Source of the DNA: Gemmatimonadota bacterium
GTDB lineage: Bacteria > Orphanbacterota > Orphanbacteria > Orphanbacterales > Orphanbacteraceae
DNA length: 36,918 bases
NCBI GenBank assembly: GCA_020061515.1
Contig: JAGUYC010000005.1
Location: 1 to 36,918 of the forward strand
Reading direction: 5' to 3'
How positions within the stretch are numbered: the first letter of the stretch is position 1; each line of letters opens with the position of its first letter. The position numbers were made by a program, and so were the translations under genes. Positions 7,542 through 17,259 of the stretch are shown here, one piece after another. A model generated the notes under the pieces. The model worked only from the letters and a program-made list of their open reading frames with translations. It had not been told where the DNA came from and made no database searches.

Positions 7542-8285
7542 CTAGCTCGTGAGGATGTCGGGGCCGTTCTTGCGCACGGCGACCGTGTGCTCGAAGTGCG
7601 CGCTGAGCGACCGGTCCGCGGTCACCACGGTCCAATCATCCTCGAGGACCCGCACGTCGGGACCGCCCGCGTTCACCATCGGCTCGATCGCGAGGACCAT
7701 CCCCTCTCGAAGACGGATTCCCTTTCCGGGACTCCCGTAGTTCGGGACCTGCGGGTCCTCGTGCATGTTGCGGCCGATGCCGTGTCCGACCAGCTTCCGG
7801 ACGACCGAGAACCCGTGCGCCTCCACCTCGCTCTGCACTGCGTGCGAGATGTCGCCGAGACAGTTCCCGGGACGCGCTCTCTCGATTCCCTTGTAAAGCG
7901 CCGCGCGCGTCGCCTCGAGAAGCCTCCTCGCTTCGTCGCCGATCTCCCCGACCGGGAACGTCGCCGCAGAATCTCCGTGGAAGCCGTTCTTGTACGCGCC
8001 CACGTCGATTCCGACGATGTCTCCCTCCTTCAACACCCTCTTGCCGGGTATCCCGTGCACGACCTCCTCGTTGATCGAGGCGCAGATGCTCGCGGGATAC
8101 CCGTTGTATCCCTTGAAGGACGGCTCCGCGCCGCGCGATCGGATGTGCGCGGCGATCAGCTCGTCCAGCTCCTCCGTCGTCACACCCGGAGCGACCTTCT
8201 CGGCCACGAGGCGAAGCGCGCTCGCGACGATCGCCCCGCTCTCCCGCATCCTCTCGATCTCCTCGTCCCTCTTCAGAATGATCAT
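7542..8285 (-). CDS. map: Methionine aminopeptidase, type I
   Basis: This metalloenzyme removes the initiator methionine from nascent proteins. The 247-residue length fits the bacterial type Ia form without an N-terminal extension. All five metal ligands are visible: Asp94 and Asp105 (I-D-V-G-A...H-G-D), His168 (G-H-G-I-G), Glu201 (A-I-E-P-M) and Glu232 (A-H-F-E-H-T); His77 is also kept. It starts 16 nt after secY. In many bacteria adk stands between these two genes, and it is absent here. Confidence 0.98.
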   Translation of the reverse strand: MIILKRDEEIERMRESGAIVASALRLVAEKVAPGVTTEELDELIAAHIRSRGAEPSFKGYNGYPASICASINEEVVHGIPGKRVLKEGDIVGIDVGAYKNGFHGDSAATFPVGEIGDEARRLLEATRAALYKGIERARPGNCLGDISHAVQSEVEAHGFSVVRKLVGHGIGRNMHEDPQVPNYGSPGKGIRLREGMVLAIEPMVNAGGPDVRVLEDDWTVVTADRSLSAHFEHTVAVRKNGPDILTS

Positions 8286-8301
8286 GCCGCTCCCGCAGCC
8301 A

Positions 8302-9624
8302 TTACCGCCGCCCGCGGAGCCGTCCTTTCTTCATGAAGCCGTCGTAATGCCGCATCAACAGGTGCGACTCGATCTGCTGCAAGGTGTCCAGACCGACGCC
8401 GACGACGATCAGAAGGCTCGTCCCCCCGAAATAGAACGGGACATTGAACCGGCTAATCAGGAAGATCGGCAGGATCGTGATGAGAGCGAGGAAGATCCCT
8501 CCCGGGAGCGTGATCCGTGTGAGGATTCGGTCGATGTACTCGGACGTCCTCTTGCCCGGGCGGATTCCCGGAATGAACCCGCCGTACTTCCTCATGTTGT
8601 CCGCGAGATCCGCGGGGTTGAAGATGATCGCCGTATAGAAGTACGCGAAGAAGACGATCACCACCGAATACGCGATATTGTACAGCGCCGTGTCCGGCGC
8701 GAAGAGGTTCGTGAGACTCTGAAACGCCTCGCTGTTGCGGAAGAACATCGTGGCCGCCGTCGAGGGGAACATCAGAACCGATTGGGCGAAGATGATCGGG
8801 ATGACGCCCGCGGTGTTCACCCGGAGCGGGATGTGCGTGCTCTGCCCGCCGTACACCTTGCGCCCCACGATGCGCTTCGCGTATTGAACGGGAATCCGCC
8901 TTTGTCCCTGCGTGATCATGATCACCGCCGCGGTGATCGCGACCATCACGATGATGAGAAACGCCATGAGGAACGGGGAGAGCGTTCCCGCTCGGAGCAT
9001 GGCGAATGTCGTAAGGGCGTCGATCGGGAATTGCGCGACGATTCCGATGAAGATGATCAGCGAGATCCCGTTCCCGATCCCCCGCTCCGTGATCTGTTCG
9101 CCGAGCCACATGATGAAGACCGTTCCGGACGTCATCGTGAGAACCGTCAGGAAGCGGAATGCCCACCCGGTCACGGGAACGACGGGAGCGGTTTGGTCTC
9201 CGACGGGAACGGTGAGGCTCTCGAGGAAGATGCTGATCCCATAGCCCTGGATTATGGAGAGGACAACGGTCCCGTACCGCGTGTACTGGTTGATCTTCCG
9301 CCGGCCTTCCTCGCCTTCCTTCTGGAGTCTCTCGAAATACGGAATCACCGCCGTCAAGAGCTGCAGGATGATCGACGCGCTGATGTTCGGCATGATGCCG
9401 AGCGCGAAGATCGTCGCCTTCGAGAGGTTCCCGCCCGCGAAGAGATCGTACAGCCCGAACAGGGTCCCCTGGTTCTGGCGGAAGAAATACCCGAGCGCCG
9501 CCGTGTCCACGCCGGGTGTGGGCACGTGGCTTCCGATTCGATAGACCACGAGGAGGGCGAGCGTGAAGAGAACGCGCCTCCTGAGCTCCGGTATCTTGAA
9601 GATATTTTGAATCTTGCCGATCAC
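8302..9624 (-). CDS. secY: Preprotein translocase subunit SecY
   Basis: SecY is the channel of the Sec translocon in the inner membrane. The 440 residues hold ten hydrophobic segments with the expected motifs: G-S-H-V-P-T-P-G near the first segment, F-A-L-G-I-M-P-N-I-S-A-S-I-I before the third, and G-I-R-P-G-K-R-T-S-E-Y late in the chain. The start is GTG with GGAAGA shortly upstream. It follows rplO as in the spc operon; its partner secE is encoded upstream of nusG in the same block. No secG is present in the window. Confidence 0.98.
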   Translation of the reverse strand: MIGKIQNIFKIPELRRRVLFTLALLVVYRIGSHVPTPGVDTAALGYFFRQNQGTLFGLYDLFAGGNLSKATIFALGIMPNISASIILQLLTAVIPYFERLQKEGEEGRRKINQYTRYGTVVLSIIQGYGISIFLESLTVPVGDQTAPVVPVTGWAFRFLTVLTMTSGTVFIMWLGEQITERGIGNGISLIIFIGIVAQFPIDALTTFAMLRAGTLSPFLMAFLIIVMVAITAAVIMITQGQRRIPVQYAKRIVGRKVYGGQSTHIPLRVNTAGVIPIIFAQSVLMFPSTAATMFFRNSEAFQSLTNLFAPDTALYNIAYSVVIVFFAYFYTAIIFNPADLADNMRKYGGFIPGIRPGKRTSEYIDRILTRITLPGGIFLALITILPIFLISRFNVPFYFGGTSLLIVVGVGLDTLQQIESHLLMRHYDGFMKKGRLRGRR

Positions 9625-9649
9625 GTTCTCTTCCTTCGTGTCTCGACCG

Positions 9650-10093
9650 TTATTTCAACAGGTTGACCCGGCCCCCGGCCGCCTCGACCTTCTCGCGCGC
9701 CGCGGCGCTCGCAGCGTGCACCGACACGCGAACCGCACTCTCGACGCTCCCCTTGCCGAGCAGTTTGAGCGGCGCGTTCGGATTCCGAATGATCCTCTTC
9801 TCCGCGAGGATCTCGGGAGTGATCTCCTCGATCCCTTCGCAGCGGGCGAGGTCCCCCACGTTCACGATCTGGTACGTCTTGCGAAACGGGTTCTTGAAGC
9901 CGCGCTTCGGGAGACGCCTCTGCAAGGGCATCTGGCCCCCCTCGAACCACGGCTGGACCGTGTTCCGGGCCCACTGGCCTTTCGCGCCCCGCCCGCTCGT
10001 CTTCCCCGTTCCGCTCGCCTCGCCGCGTCCGACGCGCTTCCGCCGCCGAACCGCGCCCGGACCGGGTTTCAGGTTCTCCAGCTTGAAGGCCAT
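9650..10093 (-). CDS. rplO: 50S ribosomal protein L15
   Basis: The Gly/Arg-rich N-terminal half (K-R-V-G-R-G-E-A-S-G-T-G-K-T-S-G-R-G) and the globular C-terminal half with N-V-G-D-L and K-L-L-G-K-G are typical of L15, which helps assemble the large subunit. Length is 147 residues, normal for the family. It begins 3 nt after rpmD ends and precedes secY, the usual arrangement. Confidence 0.97.
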   Translation of the reverse strand: MAFKLENLKPGPGAVRRRKRVGRGEASGTGKTSGRGAKGQWARNTVQPWFEGGQMPLQRRLPKRGFKNPFRKTYQIVNVGDLARCEGIEEITPEILAEKRIIRNPNAPLKLLGKGSVESAVRVSVHAASAAAREKVEAAGGRVNLLK

Positions 10094-10096
10094 GTG

Positions 10097-10279
10097 TCAA
10101 TCCACCTCCTCGACCCGCAGCAGATGGCGCACTCTGGCGATCATGCCGCGGATCTGGGGCGTGTCGTCTTGAATCACCGCTTCGTGCAGGCGGTGAATCC
10201 CCAAAGTCCGAATCGTTACCTTCTGAACTTTCTGTCGTCCGATCGCCGAGCGGATCTGAACGATCTTCAGCCTACTCAT
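10097..10279 (-). CDS. rpmD: 50S ribosomal protein L30
   Basis: The 60-residue product matches the short bacterial L30: [12 protein letters not shown] near the start and [10 protein letters not shown] centrally. ATG at 10279 lies inside the last codons of rpsE, overlapping it by 8 nt, which implies translational coupling. A longer upstream reading (to 10309) would add only rpsE-overlapping residues unlike L30. Confidence 0.96.
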   Translation of the reverse strand: MSRLKIVQIRSAIGRQKVQKVTIRTLGIHRLHEAVIQDDTPQIRGMIARVRHLLRVEEVD

Positions 10280-10832
10280 GCTCCGTCTCCGCTCTCTCCG
10301 CGACCGCATCCATCCCGAAGAGCTGCCGAACCGACATGCCGCGGGCCTTGGCGACCGCCCCGGCGCGGCGCATCTTGTTCAGCGCGTCCATCGTGGCGGC
10401 CACGACGTTGTGCGGATTGCTTGAACCGAGAACCTTGGTGAGCACGTTCCGCACCCCCGCGGCTTCCATGATCGCGCGCACCGCGCCTCCCGCGATCACA
10501 CCGGTCCCGTCCGAGGCCGGCTTCATCCACACGCGCCCCGCGCCCTTTCGGCCGACGATCTCATGAGGAATCGTCGTCCCCAGCATCGGAATCGGCTTCA
10601 TCGCCTTCCGGGCGGCCTCGGTCCCCTTGCGGATCGCCTCGGCCACCTCGCGGGCCTTCCCGAGCCCCGTGCCGACGCGGCCCTTGCCGTCGCCGACCGC
10701 CACCAAGGCGGTGAAGCTGAACCGGCGTCCGCCCTTCACGACCTTGGCGACGCGGTTGATGTAGATTACGCGTTCCTGAAGCTCGTCCCGTTCCGCATCC
10801 TCTCGGGGCGCAGGCCCCCTCTTCTGCCTCAT
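10272..10832 (-). CDS. rpsE: 30S ribosomal protein S5
   Basis: S5 lies at the mRNA entry and helps accuracy and unwinding. The double-stranded-RNA-binding-like domain opens with [20 protein letters not shown], and the C-terminal domain has the G-S-S-N-P-H-N-V-V motif. ATG at 10832 with GGGGAG 12 nt upstream gives 186 residues; the frame is open further upstream but there it overlaps rplR. The spectinomycin-region loop appears intact. Its end overlaps rpmD. Confidence 0.97.
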   Translation of the reverse strand: MRQKRGPAPREDAERDELQERVIYINRVAKVVKGGRRFSFTALVAVGDGKGRVGTGLGKAREVAEAIRKGTEAARKAMKPIPMLGTTIPHEIVGRKGAGRVWMKPASDGTGVIAGGAVRAIMEAAGVRNVLTKVLGSSNPHNVVAATMDALNKMRRAGAVAKARGMSVRQLFGMDAVAERAETEHE

Positions 10833-10849
10833 CAAGGTGGAACTCTCCC

Positions 10850-11224
10850 CTAGAACTCGAGCCCTTCTTTGCGCGCGGCTTCCGCGAACGCCCGGACCCG
10901 GCCGTGGTAGGCGCACCCGTTGCGATCGAACCGAACCTTCCGGATTCCCATCTCGATAGCCCGGCGCGCCATTGTCTTGCCAAGCTCGGCGCTCTTCGCG
11001 GTCTTTCCCTTCGCCTCGGCCGCCGCCGCTTGGAACTCCTTCGACGTCGACGTGATCGAAAGAAGCGTCCTTCCCCGCTCGTCATCGACGATCTGGGCGC
11101 TGATGTGCTTCAGGCTTCGGAACACCGTAAGCCGCGGCCGATCCGCCCCGCCGGAGATCTTCTTTCGGACCCTCGCCTTTCGCCGCAGCCTTCCTTCGTT
11201 TCTGAGGCCCGCCTTCGACTTCAT
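10850..11224 (-). CDS. rplR: 50S ribosomal protein L18
   Basis: L18 binds 5S rRNA in the central protuberance with L5. Conserved features are [20 protein letters not shown], and the C-terminal [21 protein letters not shown]. Length is 124 residues. It sits between rplF and rpsE as expected in the spc gene set. Confidence 0.98.
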   Translation of the reverse strand: MKSKAGLRNEGRLRRKARVRKKISGGADRPRLTVFRSLKHISAQIVDDERGRTLLSITSTSKEFQAAAAEAKGKTAKSAELGKTMARRAIEMGIRKVRFDRNGCAYHGRVRAFAEAARKEGLEF

Positions 11225-11250
11225 CGAACTTCCCCCAGCGCCCAGCCTGC

Positions 11251-11784
11251 CTAGGCGGTCGCCTTGCCCGCCTTCCGCCGGATCGTTTCCTCGAGATACT
11301 TGACGCCCTTCGCGTTGTAAGGCTCGGGCGGCCGGAACGAGCGGATCTTCGCCGCTGTCTCGCCGACGAGCTTCTTGTCGATCCCGCGCACGACGACCCG
11401 GTTACCGGCCACCTCGATCTCGATGCCGTCCGGGATCGGGTAGTTGACCGGATGCGCGAGCCCGAGGAAGAGCTGAAGCTCTCTTCCTTGAAGCTGCGCG
11501 CGGTATCCCACGCCGTTGATCTCCAACACGCGTTCGTACCCCTGCGTCACGCCGATGATCATGTTCGCGATCAGGGTCCGTGTCAGGCCGTGAAGCGACC
11601 GCTGCACGCCGTCGTCGGACGAACGGCTCACGCGCACCGCCTCGCCGTCGACCTCGACTTTGACGTCGCCGTGGACGGTCATCGCCTGCTTCCCCTTCGG
11701 CCCGGTCACCTCCAGACGGCTCTCCTGCAGGCTGACCTGCACGCCGCTCGGAATCGCGACCGGGAGCTTGCCAATGCGGGACAT
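11251..11784 (-). CDS. rplF: 50S ribosomal protein L6
   Basis: L6 has two related domains and sits near the factor-binding site. S-R-I-G-K-L-P-V-A-I-P at the start, G-P-K-G in the first domain, and the second-domain motif F-R-P-P-E-P-Y-N-A-K-G are diagnostic. The 177-residue length is standard. It starts 20 nt after rpsH. Confidence 0.98.
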   Translation of the reverse strand: MSRIGKLPVAIPSGVQVSLQESRLEVTGPKGKQAMTVHGDVKVEVDGEAVRVSRSSDDGVQRSLHGLTRTLIANMIIGVTQGYERVLEINGVGYRAQLQGRELQLFLGLAHPVNYPIPDGIEIEVAGNRVVVRGIDKKLVGETAAKIRSFRPPEPYNAKGVKYLEETIRRKAGKATA

Positions 11785-11804
11785 AGTTACCTCCGAACCG
11801 GCCG

Positions 11805-12203
11805 TTACCAGACGTAGCAGAGCAGCTCTCCGCCGATCCCCTGCTTCCGGGCCTCTTTGTCCGTCAGAATCCCTTGCGAGGTCGAGAGGATCGCCGTTCC
11901 GATCCCGTCGTACACGCGCGGAATGCCGCTTCGTCTCACGTAACGGCGAAGGCCCGGAGTGCTCGCGCGCCGGAGACCCGTGATCACGCGCTCCCCCGCC
12001 GGGTCGTACTTCAGATAGACGCGAATCGACCCCTGGAGGCCGTCGTCGATCACCCGGTACTTCGAGATGAACTTCTCTCGAAGCAGAACCTTCGCGATTT
12101 CAACCTTCAGATTGGATCGCGGGATATCGACCCGCTTGTGCTTCGCCCGATTCGCGTTGCGAATGCGGGTGAGCATGTCCGCCACCGGATCCGTCATCGA
12201 CAT
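11805..12203 (-). CDS. rpsH: 30S ribosomal protein S8
   Basis: S8 binds helix 21 of 16S rRNA and, in enterobacteria, also represses the spc operon. The N-terminal D-P-V-A-D-M-L-T-R-I-R-N-A-N and the C-terminal S-T-S-Q-G-I-L-T-D-K-E-A-R are conserved; 132 residues is typical. ATG at 12203 has GGGGAG 7 nt upstream. No S8-like repressor target was recognised near rplE. Confidence 0.98.
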   Translation of the reverse strand: MSMTDPVADMLTRIRNANRAKHKRVDIPRSNLKVEIAKVLLREKFISKYRVIDDGLQGSIRVYLKYDPAGERVITGLRRASTPGLRRYVRRSGIPRVYDGIGTAILSTSQGILTDKEARKQGIGGELLCYVW

Positions 12204-12235
12204 GTACAGGCTCCCCGTTCCTCGGAAGCGGTTTC

Positions 12236-12421
12236 CTACCAGCTCGCCTTCACGACTCCCGGGATCTCGCCCCTGAGGGCCAGCTCCCGGAAACAGATCC
12301 GGCAGATTCCGAACTTCCTCATGTACGCGCGCGGCCGCCCGCAGCGGTGGCAGCGGCGGCGGCGCCGGACCATGAACTTCGGCTTCCGATTCGTTTTCTC
12401 AATGAGCGCTTTTCTCGCCAA
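12236..12421 (-). CDS. rpsN: 30S ribosomal protein S14, zinc-binding type Z
   Basis: The 61-residue product is the short S14 type with a zinc ribbon: C-H-R-C-G-R-P and later C-R-I-C-F-R-E. It therefore needs zinc, unlike the long cysteine-free paralogue. The start is TTG, supported by AAGGAG 6 nt upstream. It lies between rplE and rpsH in the normal order. Confidence 0.97.
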   Translation of the reverse strand: MARKALIEKTNRKPKFMVRRRRRCHRCGRPRAYMRKFGICRICFRELALRGEIPGVVKASW

Positions 12422-12440
12422 TCGAGACTCCTTCTCCCCA

Positions 12441-12983
12441 CTACTTTCTGCGGAACGGCATCCCGAGAAGCTCGAGAAGAGTCATCCCCTCCTCGTCCGT
12501 TCGCGCCGTCGTTACGATCACGACGTCCATCCCCTGGATCTTCGCCACCTTGTCGTAGTCGATCTCGGGGAAGACGATCTGCTCTTCCATGCCGAGCGTA
12601 TAGTTGCCGCGGCCGTCGAACGACCGGGTCGGAACGCCGCGGAAGTCGCGAATTCGCGGAATCGCGACGTTCACGAGACGATCGAAGAACTCCCACATCC
12701 GTCTTCCGCGCAGGGTCACCGCGCATCCGACCGGCATCCCTTCGCGGATCTTGAAGTTCGCGATCGACTTGCGGGCGCGCCGAACGCTCGGCCGTTGCCC
12801 GGTGATCGCCGCCAAATCGCCCATCACCGCGTCGAGCACCTTCGCGTCTTGCGGCGCTTCCTTGACGCCCATGTTGACCACGATCTTTTCGAGCGTCGGA
12901 ACCTGCATGACGTTGCGGTAACCGAAACGCTTCCTCATCTCCGGCAGGACGCTCGTCTTGTATTGTTCTTTCAGGCGAATCAC
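12441..12983 (-). CDS. rplE: 50S ribosomal protein L5
   Basis: L5 joins 5S rRNA to the large subunit and touches P-site tRNA. Typical segments are [26 protein letters not shown] and the end [16 protein letters not shown] chose GTG at 12983, which has GGGGAG 8 nt upstream and gives 180 residues; GTG at 12992 would add three residues and is also possible. Confidence 0.97.
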   Translation of the reverse strand: MIRLKEQYKTSVLPEMRKRFGYRNVMQVPTLEKIVVNMGVKEAPQDAKVLDAVMGDLAAITGQRPSVRRARKSIANFKIREGMPVGCAVTLRGRRMWEFFDRLVNVAIPRIRDFRGVPTRSFDGRGNYTLGMEEQIVFPEIDYDKVAKIQGMDVVIVTTARTDEEGMTLLELLGMPFRRK

Positions 12984-13007
12984 GTTCCGCACTCCCCGAC
13001 GGCCTCT

Positions 13008-13313
13008 CTAGCCGATCACTTCCCCGGTCTTCCGGGCGACACGGACCTTCTTGCCGTCCGCCAGCTCCTTGTGACCGACCTTCGTCGGCTTGTTGTCGTA
13101 GTAGAGCATCACGTTCGACACATGGATCGGAGCCTCTCGCTCGAGGATTCCGCTCTGATCGCCGGGCCGCCGCGCCTTCCGGTGCCGCTTGACGAAGTTC
13201 ACTCCTTCGATGAGCAGGCGCGCTTTCTTCCGGTCCACGCTGAGGACCCTCCCGGTCTTTCCCTTGTCCTCGCCCGAGATGACGATCACGATATCGTTCT
13301 TCTTGATCTTCAC
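13008..13313 (-). CDS. rplX: 50S ribosomal protein L24
   Basis: L24 starts large-subunit assembly. The N-terminal KOW motif ([17 protein letters not shown]) is clear, followed by [12 protein letters not shown] and the conserved H-V-S-N-V-M-L. Length is 101 residues. The start is GTG with GGAGGTG inside the end of rplN, 9 nt upstream; the gap to rplN is only 3 nt, so coupling is likely. Confidence 0.97.
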   Translation of the reverse strand: MKIKKNDIVIVISGEDKGKTGRVLSVDRKKARLLIEGVNFVKRHRKARRPGDQSGILEREAPIHVSNVMLYYDNKPTKVGHKELADGKKVRVARKTGEVIG

Positions 13314-13316
13314 GGC

Positions 13317-13685
13317 TCAGAGCACCTCCGGAGCCAGCGAGACGATCCGCATGAACTGGCGCTCGCGCAGCTCCCGCGCCACCGGGCCGAAGATTCGAGT
13401 TCCCCTCGGCTCCTTCTGATCGTTGATGAGGACCGCGGCGTTCTCGTCGAAACGAATGTACGATCCGTCGCGGCGTCGGATCTCTTTCTTCGTGCGCACC
13501 ACGACCGCCTTCACGACATCGCCCTTCTTCACCTGCGCGCCCGGGAGAGCGTCTTTCACGGCGCAGATCACGATGTCGCCGACGCGGGCGTACCGTCTTC
13601 TCGTTCCGCCCAGCACCCGGAAGCACATCACTCTCCGGGCGCCGGAATTGTCCGCCACGGAGAGTATCGTTTGTGCCTGAATCAT
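13317..13685 (-). CDS. rplN: 50S ribosomal protein L14
   Basis: L14 forms part of the intersubunit bridge and binds the ribosome silencing factor. [17 protein letters not shown], the [11 protein letters not shown] strand and [11 protein letters not shown] are characteristic. The 122-residue length is canonical. It follows rpsQ. Confidence 0.98.
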   Translation of the reverse strand: MIQAQTILSVADNSGARRVMCFRVLGGTRRRYARVGDIVICAVKDALPGAQVKKGDVVKAVVVRTKKEIRRRDGSYIRFDENAAVLINDQKEPRGTRIFGPVARELRERQFMRIVSLAPEVL

Positions 13686-13706
13686 CTCCGAGCTCCTCTC
13701 CGAATC

Positions 13707-13973
13707 CTAGGCTTCTTCATGGCGCCGGACGATCTCCACCAGACGCCAGCGCTTCATCTTGGAAAGAGGCCGCGTCTCCATGACGCGCACCAGATCGTTC
13801 ACGCGCGCTTCGTTGTTCTCGTCGTGCACGTAGATCTTCGACGTCCTCTTCACGATCTTCCCGTAAACGGGATGAGGAGCGCGCCGCTCGATCGCGACGA
13901 CCGCCGTCTTGTCGGCCCCGTGCTTCACCACGCGCCCAATCCGGACCTTCCTTCTCGCTCTCGTTTCGTTCAT
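13707..13973 (-). CDS. rpsQ: 30S ribosomal protein S17
   Basis: S17 is an OB-fold 16S binder. [19 protein letters not shown] and the [15 protein letters not shown] motif identify it. Length is 88 residues. ATG at 13973 has GGAGG 9 nt upstream. It stands between rpmC and rplN. Confidence 0.97.
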   Translation of the reverse strand: MNETRARRKVRIGRVVKHGADKTAVVAIERRAPHPVYGKIVKRTSKIYVHDENNEARVNDLVRVMETRPLSKMKRWRLVEIVRRHEEA

Positions 13974-13998
13974 CCCTCAAGGCCTCCCGGAGCCGTCC

Positions 13999-14244
13999 TC
14001 ACTTCTTGTCCTCGGTGCCGGCCGCGCGGGAAGCGCCGGCGCCGAGGTGCCGAATCCCCTTCTCGTCCTCGTGGAGCACCGTCCGGATCTGTGCGATCTC
14101 GCGGCGCAGCAAGCGAAGCCGAAGAGGGTTGTCGAGGGCGCGCGTCGCAGCATTGAAACGCAGATTGAACAGCTCCTCTTGGAGGTCGGATTCGCGCTGC
14201 TTCAGCTCCTCGCGGCTCATCTCGCGCAGTTTGAACGTCTTCAT
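13999..14244 (-). CDS. rpmC: 50S ribosomal protein L29
   Basis: L29 is a small helical hairpin near the peptide exit, where trigger factor and SRP dock. R-E-M-S-R-E-E-L, L-F-N-L-R-F-N-A-A-T and the I-A-Q-I-R-T-V-L helix are typical. At 81 residues it has a short extra C-terminal tail (about 12 residues, Ala/Gly/Lys-rich). It begins 2 nt after rplP. Confidence 0.96.
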   Translation of the reverse strand: MKTFKLREMSREELKQRESDLQEELFNLRFNAATRALDNPLRLRLLRREIAQIRTVLHEDEKGIRHLGAGASRAAGTEDKK

Positions 14245-14246
14245 CG

Positions 14247-14666
14247 TCAGTCCGCCAGCTCTTCGCGGGAGATCACCTGGGTGCGGATCGGCAGCTTCGC
14301 CGCCGCGAGAAGGAGCGCCTCCCGCGCGAGCTCTTTCGATATCCCCTCGATCTCGAACAACACTCGGCCCGGCCGCACGACAGCCACCCAGTACTCCGGA
14401 GCGCCCTTCCCTTTTCCCATTCGGGTTTCGGCGGGCTTCTGAGTCACCGGCTTGTCCGGGAAGATCCGGATCCAGACCTTGCCGCCGCGCTTGACGTGGC
14501 GGGTCAGAGCCACGCGAGCCGCCTCGATCTGACGGTTCGTGATCCAGCCCGGATCGGCGGCCTGCAGCCCGTAGTCGCCGAAGCTGACCTCATGCCCGCG
14601 CCTCGCGACGCCCCGCGTGCGACCGCGCTGCTGCTTGCGGTACTTCGACTTCTTCGGCATCAACAT
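14247..14666 (-). CDS. rplP: 50S ribosomal protein L16
   Basis: L16 lies beside the A-site tRNA and the peptidyl-transferase region. The start [16 protein letters not shown] is that of the family, so the first ATG (14666, with AAGGG 8 nt upstream) is preferred over the second at 14660. The [12 protein letters not shown] and M-G-K-G-K-G motifs are present, the latter near the loop that enters the functional core. Length is 139 residues. Confidence 0.98.
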   Translation of the reverse strand: MLMPKKSKYRKQQRGRTRGVARRGHEVSFGDYGLQAADPGWITNRQIEAARVALTRHVKRGGKVWIRIFPDKPVTQKPAETRMGKGKGAPEYWVAVVRPGRVLFEIEGISKELAREALLLAAAKLPIRTQVISREELAD

Positions 14667-14681
14667 CGCGATCGCCCTTTC

Positions 14682-15362
14682 TTAACGGCGCTCTCCCGCC
14701 GCGTGCCCCGCGGCGGTTTCGCCCAAACCCCTCTTCTTCCCCATCACCTCTCCCTTGAACACCCAAACCTTCACGCCGATACAACCGAACGTCGTGATGG
14801 CGGTCGCCTGCGCGTAGTCGATGTCCGCACGGAGGGTGTGGAGGGGGATGCGTCCTTCCTTGTATCCTTCGCTTCGGGCCATCTCCGATCCGCCGAGGCG
14901 TCCGGCGCAACCGATCTTGATCCCCTTCGCCCCCATGCGCATGGCCGAGGAAACCGCCTTCTTCATCGTGCGGCGGAACGACACTCGCCCCACGAGCTGG
15001 TGGGCGATGTGCTCGGCGATGAGCTGGGCGCTGGTCTCCGCGCGATCGACCTCCTTGATGTTGATATAGATCTCTTTCTTCGTGAGGTGCTGAAGCTCGT
15101 CGCGGAGCTGGTCGACTTCCTGCCCCTTGCGTCCGATCACGATCCCGGGACGCGCCGTATGAATCATGATCGTGACCTTCTTCGGCGCGCGGTCGATCTC
15201 GACCTTCGCGATCCCGGCGCGCTGCAACCGCGTCCGGATGTACTTCCGGATGAAGAGGTCTTCCTTCAAGAGGTTCGCGTAGTTCCTCGTCGAGAACCAC
15301 CGCGAGTCCCACGTCTTGATGATGCCGAGCCGGAGACCGACCGGATTCGTTTTCTGGCCCAA
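14682..15362 (-). CDS. rpsC: 30S ribosomal protein S3
   Basis: S3 is at the mRNA entry and acts with S4/S5 in unwinding. The N-terminal [12 protein letters not shown], the KH domain with [11 protein letters not shown] and the C-terminal domain with [13 protein letters not shown] are visible over 226 residues. The start is TTG, one base after the rplV stop, with GGGGGAG 7 nt upstream inside rplV, so coupled translation is likely. Confidence 0.98.
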   Translation of the reverse strand: MGQKTNPVGLRLGIIKTWDSRWFSTRNYANLLKEDLFIRKYIRTRLQRAGIAKVEIDRAPKKVTIMIHTARPGIVIGRKGQEVDQLRDELQHLTKKEIYINIKEVDRAETSAQLIAEHIAHQLVGRVSFRRTMKKAVSSAMRMGAKGIKIGCAGRLGGSEMARSEGYKEGRIPLHTLRADIDYAQATAITTFGCIGVKVWVFKGEVMGKKRGLGETAAGHAAGERR

Positions 15363-15363
15363 A

Positions 15364-15750
15364 CTACTTCTCCCCCTTCGCGGTCTTGCGAAGCCCCACG
15401 ACGATCGTGATATGGCTCGAGCGTTTCCGGATCCTCGTCGCCCTTCCCATGGCCCGCGGCAGGAATCGCCGGAGCGTCGGCCCTTCGTTGGCGTAGGCCG
15501 TCTTCACATACAGATCGCTGCTCTGGATCTTCATGGTCCCTTCGCCGGCCAGGGCGTTCGCCACCGCGGAGTTCAGGATCTTGGTAATGATCCGCGCCCC
15601 GCGAACATCGGCTGCGCGCAGCGTCCGGAGCGATTCCTCCACCCCGCGCCCCGCGATGAGGCGAAGCACCATGCGGGCCTTCCGCGGAGGAATCCTCGTG
15701 TACCGAGCGTGCGCCTTGGCCTCGCCCGACTTCTCAGTCTTTCCTTCCAT
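15364..15750 (-). CDS. rplV: 50S ribosomal protein L22
   Basis: L22 reaches into the peptide exit tunnel by a long beta hairpin, where macrolide-resistance changes occur. [16 protein letters not shown] and the hairpin [15 protein letters not shown] look ordinary. Length is 128 residues. It lies between rpsS and rpsC. Confidence 0.98.
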   Translation of the reverse strand: MEGKTEKSGEAKAHARYTRIPPRKARMVLRLIAGRGVEESLRTLRAADVRGARIITKILNSAVANALAGEGTMKIQSSDLYVKTAYANEGPTLRRFLPRAMGRATRIRKRSSHITIVVGLRKTAKGEK

Positions 15751-15782
15751 CCCTCAGCCCTTTCGACCGCACCGAACGCGCC

Positions 15783-16073
15783 TCACTTCGAGGCCGGCGC
15801 CTTCGACTTCTCCTTCTTGCCTCCGTGCGCGCGGAACGTGCGCGTGGGGGCGAACTCCCCGAGCTTGTGGCCCACCATGTTCTCGGTGATGTACACCGGA
15901 ATGAACTTGTTCCCATTGTGAACCGCGAGCGTGTGGCCCACGAACTCCGGCGAGATGGTGGATCGGCGCGACCAGGTCTTGATGACTTGGCGATCGCCGC
16001 CCCGATTCATCTTCTCGATCTTCTTCGAGAGATGCTCGTCGATAAAGGGACCTTTTTTCAGCGATCGGGCCAT
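15783..16073 (-). CDS. rpsS: 30S ribosomal protein S19
   Basis: S19 forms part of the head with S13. [23 protein letters not shown] and the [13 protein letters not shown] motif are diagnostic. Length is 96 residues. It follows rplB by 21 nt. Confidence 0.98.
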   Translation of the reverse strand: MARSLKKGPFIDEHLSKKIEKMNRGGDRQVIKTWSRRSTISPEFVGHTLAVHNGNKFIPVYITENMVGHKLGEFAPTRTFRAHGGKKEKSKAPASK

Positions 16074-16094
16074 ATCTTCCTCCGCGCTCCGCGA

Positions 16095-16922
16095 CTACTT
16101 CTTGCGGCGCCTGATGATCACCTCGTCCGATTTCTTCCGTCTCTTCCTCGTCTTGTATCCGCGGGTCGGGACGCCCCACGGAGTGACGGGGTGGCGGCCG
16201 CCCGAGGATCTCCCCTCGCCGCCGCCGTGCGGGTGATCGATCGGATTCATTGCGACGCCGCGCACGCTCGGCCGCCGCCCGAGCCAACGCGAACGCCCCG
16301 CCTTGCCGCCGACCTGGTTCTCGTGCTCGATGTTGCCGACCTGTCCGACCGTCGCCCGGCATTCCAGATGAACCTGGCGGATCTCGCCCGACGGCAAGCG
16401 AAGCACCGCGTACTTCCCTTCCTTCGCGAGAAGCTGCGCGTACGTGCCCGCGCTCCGTGCGATCTGCGCGCCCTTCCCCGGCCGCATCTCGATGTTGTGG
16501 ATCTGGCTTCCGAGCGGGATCCTCCGGATCGGAAGCGAGTTCCCCTCGCGGATTTCCGACTCCGGGCCGTCCTGAATCGGATCGCCGACCTTCACGCCCT
16601 GCGGCGCGAGGATGTAGCGCCGTTCGCCGTCCGCGTACAGCACAAGCGCGATCCGCGCCGAGCGGTTCGGATCGTACTCGATGCTCTCCACCCGGCCAGG
16701 CACCCCGCCCTTATCCCGGCGAAAGTCGATCAGTCGGTAGCGGCGCTTGTGACCACCGCCTCGATGCCGGATCGTGATCCGTCCCTGGTTGTTCCGCCCC
16801 GAGTTCTTCCGCAGGGGCTCCACAAGCTCCTTCCGCGGTTTGTCCTTGGTGATCTCCGCGAAATCGGAGACCGCCCGGTATCGGAGCGTCGAGGTCGTCG
16901 GCTTGAATTTCCGAATGCCCAT
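16095..16922 (-). CDS. rplB: 50S ribosomal protein L2
   Basis: L2 is a primary 23S binder needed for subunit association and peptidyl-transferase assembly. G-I-R-K-F-K-P-T-T, the two central beta domains and the [13 protein letters not shown] loop, with the His important for peptidyl transfer, are all present over 275 residues. The C-terminal [10 protein letters not shown] tail is conserved. Confidence 0.99.
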   Translation of the reverse strand: MGIRKFKPTTSTLRYRAVSDFAEITKDKPRKELVEPLRKNSGRNNQGRITIRHRGGGHKRRYRLIDFRRDKGGVPGRVESIEYDPNRSARIALVLYADGERRYILAPQGVKVGDPIQDGPESEIREGNSLPIRRIPLGSQIHNIEMRPGKGAQIARSAGTYAQLLAKEGKYAVLRLPSGEIRQVHLECRATVGQVGNIEHENQVGGKAGRSRWLGRRPSVRGVAMNPIDHPHGGGEGRSSGGRHPVTPWGVPTRGYKTRKRRKKSDEVIIRRRKK

Positions 16923-16967
16923 CGTGCCGTTCCTTCTCCGAAGCCCTCCGCCGGCGGGCGGCGAGCC

Positions 16968-17255
16968 TTAGACCTGCTCGAAGACCGGTATGCTCTCGCC
17001 CTTTCGGACGGTCACCGCCGCGCGCTTCCGATCCGGAGTCTTTCCGACGAAACGCCCGCGGCGACGGAGCTTCCCCCGCGCGTACCATGTGGTGATCTTT
17101 TCCACATGAACCTTGAAGATCTCCTCCACCGCGGCCTTGATCTGGATCTTGTTCGCGTCCGTCGCGACTTCGAACACGTACTTGTTCTCGGCGGCGCGAA
17201 GATTCGAGGTCTTTTCCGTCACCACCGGCCTAAGAACGATCTTCCTCGCCTCCAT
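16968..17255 (-). CDS. rplW: 50S ribosomal protein L23
   Basis: L23 forms the main docking site for trigger factor and SRP at the tunnel exit. V-L-R-P-V-V-T-E-K-T near the start, K-Y-V-F-E-V-A-T-D-A-N-K-I-Q-I-K-A-A-V-E and the R-R-G-R-F-V-G-K-T loop are typical. Length is 95 residues. It lies 4 nt after rplD. Confidence 0.98.
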   Translation of the reverse strand: MEARKIVLRPVVTEKTSNLRAAENKYVFEVATDANKIQIKAAVEEIFKVHVEKITTWYARGKLRRRGRFVGKTPDRKRAAVTVRKGESIPVFEQV

Positions 17256-17259
17256 GGTC

